Assembly: GCF_004027225.2 (NCBI RefSeq)
Contig: NC_044302.2
Span: forward strand, 75,703,253-75,767,252
Origin: Strigops habroptila
Lineage: Eukaryota; Chordata; Aves; Psittaciformes; Psittacidae
Reading direction: 5' to 3'
DNA length: 64,000 bases
The notes beneath the pieces were generated by a model. That model ran no database searches. It had not been told where the DNA came from and saw nothing but the letters and a program-made list of their open reading frames with translations. A program made the position numbers and the translations under genes. Below, in pieces: positions 46,467 to 56,400 of the stretch; within the stretch, counting starts at the first letter, position 1; the number at the start of each line of letters is the position of its first letter.

Positions 46467-49400
46467 TGTTTAATAAAAATAAATTCTAAATTTTAACTGC
46501 TATTTGCAATGAAGTGTTCTACAGTAGCATATTCTTTCACCTGCACGCAGCTGAAGGCTTGACAATGTACAACCAAATTATGAACTTCACAGGCAATGCA
46601 GTTTGTGGACTTACCAACACAGGCTGGCATCAAAGAACACCAGAGGAGCTAGGAATATAGATAACTAGAAAGAACTTTACCTTACCTTTCTTAAGGGAAA
46701 GGTAGAGTGAAAGCCAGATGACAAGAATGCCACAGACATCAGGAACAATGTTCAAAGGAAGTAATCAGGGCTTTCAGAGACCATGCTTGGGCCACAGGCA
46801 GGATGAGGAAGTCATTACTGAACATCGGTCTGAGCCCAGTCATTTTGTGAAGAGATATTTCAAGCTACCATCCCATTCTCACAAATACAGTGGGTAGGTG
46901 TAAGTATTTCCATATGTCTATGCAAAACAGAACCACTACTTCCTCACCTTTACAAAGGCCACACAGACAGACTATCCCAATCTAGCTCACAACTGGACTC
47001 AGCAGTATGTTTGTCTTCCTCATCCTATCTTCAAAAGGATAGAAAAAAAGGCACATGCAAATTAATAAAACTACAAAACCAGAACTCTACCCTCTGGGGG
47101 AAAAAAAAAAAAAAAATATCATTCAAGAAACACAAATTCAAACTTAGCATCAAGACGACCAAGAAGCTAGGAAAGCACTGGGCATCTTGTAGGCTATTCC
47201 AGCTAGAAGAAAAATTAAGTATCAAGGTCTAGTATTTCTTGTTTATGTAGAAGTCCTGTTCCCAAAAGAAAGGAAGAATAAAACATCAAAAGAGTATTTC
47301 ATTGCTCAGGGCCCTTGAGAATCTGTTCAGACATCAGCTGACTTACATCCCTCTTCTCTAAGCTTTCCAACAGGATCACACAATGAGCGGCAGCTCAGAG
47401 CATACCATCTTCCCCACTCCCTAATGTCCATACCTACTGCTATCAGAATCAACACTTACCAAAATCCTTAGCAGACAGAGCACATTCCTGAGCAGCTCTG
47501 CATTTGCCTTTGCTTTTCAAGTTTTGTACTTGCAGATGGTTCATTGTTTCCCACAGTTGTCTGGGTACAGCCACTGCTGGTTTAGTTCAACCTATGCCAG
47601 TTGCCTTATAAAAAAGCCCCAAACATTTGGTAGCATGCATTCACTAGCTACCAATAAGCATGTTAGTACAGGTCTGAAGTTTTATGTCTGAGAATGTTAG
47701 CAAAAATGTCTCTAGTAGTGGAAAGGAATTCACACACAAATACCTCCCCGGTGTCATCCTGTCCTTATCGCCATCATCAACCATCCTGACATCCTTCCAA
47801 GACCTTACACATTTCTGTGAATACACCACATCCCCCCGCTTCTCACTGTAATATATATAGGTATATATATATGCAAGATTCAAACTCCTAAGCTACACCT
47901 CCAAATACCTAAGCTATCCTGTTACAGATGTACTTGATTTTTTTTTTTCCAAAAGTACATTAAAATTGTCAATAACTGATCTTTTCCAGAAAAAGAGACA
48001 TTACATGGTTCTTACGGGTGGGTTTAGAACAAAGATAAGCGAGTCATACCTCCGGACAGATCACCATACCATACTATATAAAAAAACCTGGAACAGTATT
48101 AATATTTCTAATTAATTCTATTAACCCTAAATTAGTGTTCAGCTTTAAGCCTCGGTTGCAGGCAACAGGTTTTCTCCTGTTTCTTCAGAACTCCTTTCTG
48201 CAGCTTCAGAGTCAAGGTTGACAACAAACTCTCACTGCTGCAAAGATTTCAAAAGAAACACTCCAACATTTTAAAGCTCTTAAGTTGTCTATGCTGCCCT
48301 GTAATAACTTTTACATTGTGATTAACATCCCCAACTATTTTGTCATTATCAACTCACATTCCTGAAAGTTATGATTATTACTGGCTAATTCTACAGCAGC
48401 TGTGACAAACACCATCCAAGCTAGAAAGCCTTTACAACTGCAGGATTTGCTACCTGCAAAAGAGCTAAATAAAAGATTGGTCTTTTAGCAATACATTTGC
48501 TAACCTGAATACATTTCACATTTTTACACCTGGGTTAAAAGCATAAAGTCAGTTAGGGTTAATGCAGCATTCCATACCATTCAAAGTTCATCAGTCAGTG
48601 GTTGGGAAAGGCTGGTGCAGCAGCAGGCTCACAACCACTGCTACACTCAAACTTCTAAACAGGGTGTAATCTTCAGCACTGCCTCAGGGGCTACAGATTC
48701 AGAGACCACACCTTTTCCAATTATTCTTCCTCTTCAATTACCTATCTTCTAGGCTTCGTCAAAACAAGTAAGTTGTCTAGATAGGTTTCTTCAATGATCC
48801 ATAGTATTAAAGAAACCTATCTAACCAACTTACTTGTTTTGACGAAGCCTAGAAGAAAGGGTAACAGTGAATTCAACTCATGCTGGCCTATAAACAATTT
48901 ATAACCATAAGTAGAAGGGAGAAACAGTGGCACTGTAAATACACAGGTCCCCTGTTTTACAGTTTATAATAAGCTCAAAAGATGTTATCTTACAACAAAA
49001 CAAAGTATAGGACCAAGAGAGGAACAACTCAGACTTGAAAACGAATAAAAAAACAACCCTAAAATGTTATTTTTGAATAGCTGTGTAACACAGTTCAGTA
49101 TACAATTCAGACAAATGCATCTTCCTAGATTTTCAATTCAAAGAATCATTTAGTACATACACATGTATCATTTAAAACACTAGTAAGTTTTCCAGTTAAC
49201 TTTGAAAACAAAGAAAGATGTGTTAGTCCTGACTATTCTCACTGATTTTAGTGAGATTTTAGGGAAGATTTGAAAGCTCATCACTCTTTTGGAACAGGGT
49301 TCTTTTATGTATTTTAGGGAGATATTTAAAAGCTTATTTGAAATCACAGGCTCACTGGAGAACACCAACTAAATTTATATATATGCCGTCACATCCCATT

Positions 49401-51860
49401 GTTCAAAAAATAAATTAAAAAGTCAGCAGAAGCAGACAAAAATGCAAGAATGGCAGAGCAGAACAGGACATTGCACATGCCATTTCAGTCATATTTAAAA
49501 CAAGACAGTAGAGGAAACATTAAAACAGGCTTTTCCACTCAGGATTGTTTAACCTATACTGTAGCAGCTGAAAGCAAAAGATTGAGGGAATTTTGGTTTG
49601 GTTTTTTTTTTTTTTTCCCCCAAAACCCATTTCTATTGTATGAATAAGGTCTTCTGCTTCTAAACAGTTTATGAAATGATTACCCAAGATTGATGAAAGC
49701 AGTTCCAAAGAAATCATGCACCTCTAACACTGCTGCCCTAAACTTTACATTTCACAAATCAAAGGATGATTGCGGCTTTCTAGAATATATAGCTGCTACA
49801 GTTTAACGACAAGGTTAAAGTCTTCTGAGTCCTGAAGAAGGTATTTATCTGTAAGGAAATGAGAAACTAGTAACCTGAACAGAGAAATATTTAAGGAATA
49901 ACAATGTGAAAATAAGTCTAAGCACACATTATTTCAGCTCTAATGTCACATTTTTGTTTGAAGTTTAGAATCATAATTGGTAGCACCTTTAAATGATTAC
50001 TACTACTAGATATTCACTGATTGGTAAGAGATGATATTAGTAACAACGCTAAGAATGTAGCAAGGGCTCTTCTACTCCAAAGAGTTTCTCTAACACCCCC
50101 AATTTCCATGTTCTTCTTTTAGTGATTTCTTATCAAACATTTCCACTTTTCAGATTTAAATATGAAAACAAAAGCATCAATAAGTGTCAGGCTTAATGCT
50201 GAAGTGAACTTCCGTCTTTCACTGGCAAAGATTCTGCACTGCAATAGGTACGTAGTTACCTATTACACACAGGTAGCTATTTAAAACAACCTGCACAGAT
50301 AGGATGTTTAGGTAAGTAAGGAGGATTTAAAATTCATTCTGAGTTGTGTTATCTTTACAATCCTAATAGTAATTAAAAACAAAAAAGGCCACACAAAAAA
50401 AAATCCAAACATGTTTTTAATTATTAAAGTGAAGAGACTTCATCTACCTTAATATGCATACAGAAGAAACTATAAGTATTTTCCAAGTAATTGCTCAGAG
50501 TAATTCCTCTTTGTAAAGGAACTCATTATGAAGCACTCCAGAAAGACTTGGTACTGTGTGTCTTGATCTCACATTACTGGAGAGATTATACTCAAAAAGT
50601 ACAGTAGAATCTCATTTTAATTACTCATCTTCCACAAGACTAAGGAAAGGCATGTTTTGTCACAGAAAGATGTGAAGCAAGATGCAAGGTAAGGGGAAAG
50701 GGGAAGCAACACCCGTCTGCTGTAACAGAGTTCTCAGCAGCTTTTCATTCATAAAATAGTACTGAAATTGAGAAGATGATTGAGGTTAACGCCACCTAAA
50801 TTTCAACATTTAAAGTATAAACCACTCTCTGCCCTAATGCTTCCCCTCTATGAAACAGAAGGGGAAGGGGTTTTCTTAGTAGCCACCATTAAGACAAGGA
50901 GTGAGAAGTTCTTCAGTATCTAAGTCCATCAGAGGTCAATTTAACAAGAAAGGTGCCAGTGTGGTTAAGGAAACAGAAGATGCAGTTCCTACAGGAGGAG
51001 TTTGAAGGAGAAGTGAGACCATGATCACTCACCTGCAGTGATCTTTTATAGGTCCTCCACTGAGGCAGCACTGATTTTATTATACTGATCATGCTGCCAC
51101 AGTACTTATTCCCGTTAAAATCTGGTGGGTTATATACCAGACTATGACCAGTGGTGCAGCCCTACACACAGAAAAAAAAGCAGCTGCACTTAAGCAGAAG
51201 AAAGAGTTCCCTCCTCTCTTCCTTCACACACATACACATGAAAACTAGTATCAGTTGGAGATTGCCTCCACACCACAGGCTAGTTTTCCAAATTTCTCAC
51301 TATTAATACTGAAAACTCCACAGCCCAGACAAGCTTAAAGATCACTCTTTAATGGTTTCCTCTAAATAGTACATTAATATGTATATAAAATAAACAACAT
51401 AGTATATTTTGTTTTCCATTAATGCTAGTAAAACCTTTTGCTCTAGCTCCCAGAGTAACCCACTTTCTCAGGCTGGATTTAACACTCCATAAGCAGGATA
51501 GTAATGCTACGTCAACAGATATCTTAGGCATGATGTTTCCCCTTAAGAGAGAAGAAACAACCCCACCTCAAAATAAAATTCAGAATACCTCACACATCAC
51601 ATATAGGAAAACAGAAGAGTATGTGTGTGTGACTATGCATGTCCTCATTTATTTGCACATACTTGCATGCACAGAGCCATCTTGGAGGGCAGCACTGCAA
51701 TGATCACTTTCACAGATATGCATAAAGGCATATGTATGTATAGTAGATCTTACATACGTGCGTGGCTTTAGTCCGTAGATTGCAAAGCTACAGTAGATGC
51801 TCTCACAAAAGATGGCTGGCCCTAGGCAACACAGTGGCCTAGACCAAAACTCACATGGGA
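46467..51860. other. FAM169A intron 1, right part
   Basis: AT-rich intron without a recognised gene or repeat family, apart from the long hairpin at 48,746-48,855 and a short TA-rich run near 47,850-47,872. Confidence 0.55.
48746..48855. repeat. Long near-perfect inverted repeat (hairpin)
   Basis: The left arm 48,746-48,791 starts CTTCTAGGCTTCGTCAAAAC. The right arm 48,810-48,855 ends with its complement, GTTTTGACGAAGCCTAGAAG. The arms are 46 bp with one 2-base mismatch (TC against GT), and the loop is 18 nt. It belongs to no repeat I recognise and lies in FAM169A intron 1. Confidence 0.97.
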
Positions 51861-52197
51861 CTTGGCACCACGCAAACCCCAGGCGGACCCCGCGGAGGCC
51901 AGGCCGGGTCAGGCGAAGGGTACTGGGGCCGCCCGAGGGGAGGCCGGGCCGGGCAGCCCCCCGCCGCGGGAGCCCGCCCGGCGCCACCGCTTGACAGAGC
52001 CGCCCCTGCCCGCCTCCGCCCGCCCGCGGCCCCGCGCCCGCCGCAGGCGCCCCGGCCCGCCCACCTGCCTCCTGCTGGGCAGCGCGCCCCGCGCCCGCCC
52101 GGGCGTGCCGCCCTGCCCCCGGCCGCTGCACCCGGGCGCCGAGTCCCCCCGCCCGCCTGCCTCGGCGGGTTACCCCTCACACCGTGCCCCGCCTCAC

Positions 52198-52430
52198 CTC
52201 AGCCGGCCGGGCAGACATACGGGGGAGGCGGCCGAGAATGAATGGAGGAGGAGGAGGAAGAGGAGGAGAAGGAGGAGGAGGAAGAAGAGGAAGAGGAGGA
52301 CGAGGCGGCGGCCGGGCTCCCTAGCAGCGTTCACGCCGTTCCGCAGCCCATCTCTATTTTAGCCCGGTTCAGCTGCCCGGCGCCTGATATCATATCCCGC
52401 GGCGGCCGCCCCGCCCCTCGCCGCTGACGT
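52198..52430 (-). other. FAM169A: Probable noncoding exon 1 of FAM169A
   Basis: A consensus donor CTGAG|GTGAGG reads on the minus strand at 52,197 inside a CpG island, about 18.2 kb upstream of the coding exon 1 acceptor. The sequence upstream is GC-rich, has Sp1-type boxes (CCGCCCCGCCCC near 52,410), and includes a CCT/GGA repeat. The transcription start is not fixed; 52,430 is an estimate. Confidence 0.5.
52239..52305 (+). repeat. GGA/GAA polypurine repeat
   Basis: A 67-bp purine-only run is made mostly of GGA and GAA triplets. It lies in the probable first exon or core promoter of FAM169A and would be a CCT-rich pyrimidine tract in that transcript. Confidence 0.9.
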
Positions 52431-52493
52431 ACTCCAGCTGCTACGCCCCGATCCGCCGCCGCTCGCCCCGAAACGCTCGCCATGGCGGCTGCC

Positions 52494-52659
52494 GGGACCG
52501 CCGCGCCATCGCTCCCCGACATCGTGGGGAGTGCGGTACCTGCGCTATCGCTCACTGCGGGCGGCTGACGTGGGGTACCTGCATCATCGCTCCCCTCCGC
52601 GGCAGTTAGAGTGGTGCCCGCGCGGCCATCGCTCACCGCGGCGGCAGCCCTGGTACCTG
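52494..52659 (+). repeat. Degenerate 39-bp tandem repeat
   Basis: Four diverged units are marked by ATCGCTC at 52,508, 52,547, 52,586 and 52,628 (spacing 39, 39, 42). GGTACCTG recurs at 52,535, 52,574 and 52,652. It is GC-rich and ends just before a CR1 insertion. Confidence 0.75.
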
Positions 52660-52668
52660 TTTCAGCAT

Positions 52669-53930
52669 ATCATAGAATCATCGGATGGTTTGGGTTGGAA
52701 AAGACCTTAAAGATGATCTAGTTCCAACGCCCCTGCCACAGGCAGGGGCACCTTCCGCAAGACCAAGTTTCTCAAAGCCCCGTCCAGCCTGGCCTTGAAC
52801 ACTGCCAGGGATGGGGCAGTCACAGCTTCTCTGGGCAACCTGTGCCAGCGTCTCATCACCCTCATAGTCAAGAACTTCTTTAAATACAATTCAAATCTAC
52901 CTGCTTTCAGTTTAAAGCCATGCCCCCTTGTCCTATCCCTCCATGCCCTTGTAAAATGTTCCTCACCAGATTTCTTGGAGGCTCCCTTTAGGCACTGGAA
53001 GCTGCTCTAGGTCTACCCTGAGCCTTCTCTTCCGAGACTGAACAAGCCCAGCTCTCTCAACCTGTCTTCACAGGAGATGTGCTCCAGCCCTTGGAGCATC
53101 TTCATAGCCCTCCTCTGGACTCCCTCCCTCTTGTGCTGGCGCCCCAGAGCTGGACGCAGTGCTGTAGGTGGGGTCTCACGAGAGCAGAGTAGAGGGGCAG
53201 GATCACCCCCCTCAGCCTGCTGGTCACGCTTCTTTTGCTGCAGCCCAGCATATGTTGGCTTTCTGGGCTGCAAGCACACATTGCTGGGTCATGTTGAGCT
53301 TTGTGTCAACCAACACCCCCGAGTCCTCTTCAGGGCTGCTTTCAATCCAGTCTGTGCCCAGCTTTTATTTATGCCTAGGATTGCCTCAGCCCAGGTGCAG
53401 GACCTTGCACTTGGCTTTGTTTAACTTCACAAGGTTTGCACTGGCCACCTCTCAACCATGTCAAGGTCCCTCTGGATGACATCCCTTCCCTCCAGTGTGT
53501 TGACTCCACCACACAGCTTGGTGTCATTGGCAAACTTGCTGAGCATGCACTCGATCCCACTGTTCATGTTGCCAACAAAGATGTTGAACAGCACCACTCC
53601 CAACACCGACCCCTAAGGAACACCATTCATCACTGATCTCCACTTGCACATTGAGCTGTTGACCACAACTCTTTGAGTGTGGCCACCCAGCCAATTCCTT
53701 ATCCACTGGGTGGTCCATCCATCAAATCCATGTCTCTACAATTTAGACACAAGGATGCTGTGCAGGACAGTGTCAAATGCCTTGCACATCCAGGTAGATG
53801 ACCTCAGTCATTCTTCTGTTATCCACCAGTGCCTTAACTTCATCATAGAAGGCAACCAGATTTGTCAAGTACGATTTGCCCTCTATGAAGCCATGTTGGC
53901 TGTCACCTGTCACCAGTCACCCTCTTACTG
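52669..53930 (-). mobile_element. CR1 LINE 3' part (antisense)
   Basis: The plus strand starts with the tail complement CATAGAATCATCGGATGGTT. It goes on through the ORF2 C-terminus (LTMRVMRRWHRLPREAVTAP on the minus strand) and part of the RT. About 1.26 kb remains; the 5' part is lost near 53,930. Many stops. It sits directly next to the FAM169A CpG island. Confidence 0.9.
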
Positions 53931-54299
53931 TCCACTGCTGTCCTCTTATTGCCCACTCTTATTGTGCCTCTATATTATCCTTTGCTCTGAGCCAGGCAAG
54001 TACTAGGAATACAGCTGTCGTGACATCGGTGGGAATGAGGAGGTTGGGCACAAAATGGTGTCACTGCCCACTATGAGGGACAGCAGTTGTTACATGGACT
54101 TCTCAGTGCTATCTGCCAAAGGCAGGTTTGTCACTCAAGGGCCAAAGGAGCAGGGATTCAGGGCCTTAATACTGATGACATGCATGTCCAAAATAATGTA
54201 ACTTTGCTGAAACCATCAGATTACAAGGCATTTGGGGAGACGGCCTGAACAGAACTTTTTAAATTCAGCGATTACCTTAGAAATCCATTTATGACCAAG
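53931..54299. other. Unassigned intergenic stretch
   Basis: There is no coding or RNA feature and no repeat family I can name with confidence. It lies between a CR1 and an ERV-like repeat and could be eroded repeat. Confidence 0.4.
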
Positions 54300-54930
54300 C
54301 TTTGACAAAGGTCTGTTGTTTACAGAAGGGGCTCAGGGGGACAGTGAATGGGGGTTGCAGTCAGTTCATCATGCATTGTTTCTGCTGCTCCTTCCTCTTC
54401 GCACTCTTCCCCTGCTCCGGTGTGGAGTCCCACCCACAGGAGACAGACGTCCATGACCTTCTTCAGCGTGAGTCCTTTCCACAGGCTGCAGTTCTTCATG
54501 AACTATTTCAGCACAGGGTCCTCCACAGGCTGTGGGTGGATTATGTGCTTCACTGTGGACCTCCATGGGCTGCAGGGTGACAACCTTCAGGTCTTAACCA
54601 CAGGCTGCAGGGGAATCTCTGCTCCAGCACCTGGAGCACCTCCTCGCGTCCTCTTCACTGACCTTGGCATCTGCAGGGCTGTTGCTTTCACATATTCTCT
54701 TTCCTCTGTCTCAGCTGCCGTTGAGCAATACTTTATCCTTTCTTAAATATGTTATCACAGAGCCATTATCACCATCACTGTTTAGCTCAGCTTTGGCCAT
54801 CTTTGGTCTGCCTTAGAGCCAACTAGAACTGGCTCTATTTGACATGGGAGAAGCTTCTGGCATCTTGTCACAAAAGCCATCTCTGCAGTCTCCCTACTAC
54901 CAAAATCTTGCCAACCAAACCCTGTACATC
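54300..54930 (-). mobile_element. ERV-like avian repeat with internal CCACAGGCTGCAG units
   Basis: The 13-mer CCACAGGCTGCAG recurs four times with small changes (about 54,479, 54,520, 54,565 and 54,600), each followed by trailing sequence such as TTCTTCATGAACT. The whole looks like a dispersed avian ERV-associated repeat I recall from other bird genomes. Open frames of up to 132 codons in it show no family resemblance. The orientation and the ERV link are tentative. Confidence 0.45.
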
Positions 54931-55441
54931 CACAATTGCATAACAAAGTTTGTTTCTGTCTTCTTATATTGCTGCTGTAAAGCTAGACACATCAACCTTT
55001 CTAGTCAGTTTATTCCACATGCGGAAGAATTTTTCTGTCATCAAAAGTTTCATTATCTAACAGCATATAACAGAAATAACAGTTTCTAAGTTAACACCTC
55101 CTTTTCAATTTCCAGTTTCATAGCCTGAAATCTCCCTTTTCCTTCAATTACTGTACGAGTTTTGCTTTCCCACTCTGAACTTATCTTGCCTAGCCCCTAC
55201 TCTCTCAAAGACTCCATATTCAGACTCCATGTTCTGTCTTCGAGTATGAAACCATTTTTGTGTAATTATAGTAAGTTTTACTAGGAGGTGAATATTTTTT
55301 TATCATCTCAGGATTATTTCATAAATTTCTTTCATCTGCATCTTCTATTTCTTGTCAATCTTCTTGCTCTCCAAGTACAGAGTGGGCATTTATAAATAAA
55401 CCAAAGGTGCTGTAAATAAGCCAAATAGAAACCTTTCTCTT

Positions 55442-56400
55442 TGTCATGGTTTAACCCCAGCCAGCAATTAAGTACCATGCAGATGCTCACTCACTCCCAG
55501 CCTTCCTCCTGCTGGAATTGTGAGGAGAATCAGAAAAGGGTAAACCCCACAGGTTGAGATAAGAATATTTTAATAGTAATAATAAGAATAATAACAACAA
55601 CAATGATGATGACGGAGAGGAATAAATCCCAAGAAACACAAGTGATGCACAATACAGTTGCTCACCACCTGCTGACCAATGACCAGCCCATCCCTGAGCA
55701 GCAATCAGTGCAGTGGCTTTTTGCCCACTCCCCCCAGTTTATATACTTGGCATGATGTTCTGTGATATGGAATATGCCTTTGACTAGTTCAGGTCAGGTG
55801 TCCTGCCTCTGCTCCCTCCCGGCTTCTTGTGCCCCTCCTCACCAGCAGAGCAAGAGACTGAAAAGTCTTTGATCAGAGTAAGCACTACTGAGCAACATTG
55901 TCTCATTGAATTTTCCCAGAGGCGGGTGCATGGTAGAGGATGTGATATACCCACTCAGTGCCACGCTCTTTGGCCCAAGTGTTTATGAGGTTATTCCAAA
56001 AATGAACTCCATTGTCTGACTCAATTCTTTCTGGGGTGCCATGTCACCATAAGACTTGTGTCTCAAGGCCCAGGATAGTGTTCCAGGCAGTGGCGTGGAG
56101 CACAGCGTATGTTTCCATCCATCCTGTGGTTGCTTCCACCATGGTAAGCACGTAGCGCTTGCCTTGGTGGGTCAGTGGGAGTGTGATATAGTCAATCGCC
56201 AGGCCTCCCCATATTTGTGCTTCAGCCGTTGTCCTCTGTACCACAGAGGCTTTAACTGCTTGATTGCAGTTCATGTTTCACATTCATGGATAACCTGTGT
56301 GATTGTATCCACTCCTTCATCATGAACCCATCTATACGTTGCATCTCTTCCTTGATGGCCTGAGGTGTGATAGGCCCACTGAGCTATAAATAATTTGTCT
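55442..56400 (-). mobile_element. Internally deleted ERV: integrase fragment joined to 3' LTR
   Basis: On the minus strand a pol integrase remnant (about 56,400-55,908) runs into an LTR of the same family as the three intronic ones (about 55,895-55,442). The LTR has its 3' end (complement TGTCATGGTTTAACCCCAG) but lacks its first 130 or so bases. The junction near 55,895-55,905 therefore marks a deletion that removed the end of pol and the start of the LTR. The 5' part of the provirus is gone beyond about 56,400. Confidence 0.85.
55908..56400 (-). pseudogene. ERV pol integrase remnant
   Basis: The zinc-binding part comes first (HTSGHQGRDATYRWVHDEG), with a stop where the Cys pair is expected. 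A frameshift near 56,185 follows, then the catalytic core. IDYITLP and ESDNG carry the first two acidic residues of a DDE integrase, with an in-frame TGA between them at about 56,043. At the third acidic position the frame reads Gln and then a stop, right at the deletion junction. The fragment cannot encode an active enzyme. Confidence 0.85.

Larger units (their letters stand above)
51860..52660. promoter_or_regulatory. FAM169A: CpG island at the FAM169A 5' end
   Basis: This is about 0.8 kb of very GC- and CpG-rich sequence in an otherwise AT-rich region. It has GGGCGG/CCGCCC boxes and a TGACGTA element near 52,425. The GFM2/NSA2 island is the only other such block in the window. Its right edge is a degenerate 39-bp tandem repeat followed at once by a CR1. 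Confidence 0.8.

Noticed and set aside
51649..52362. Several 100-166 codon frames on both strands
   Set aside because: They are Ala, Pro, Gly and Arg-rich artefacts of the FAM169A CpG island, mutually overlapping, with no family match.
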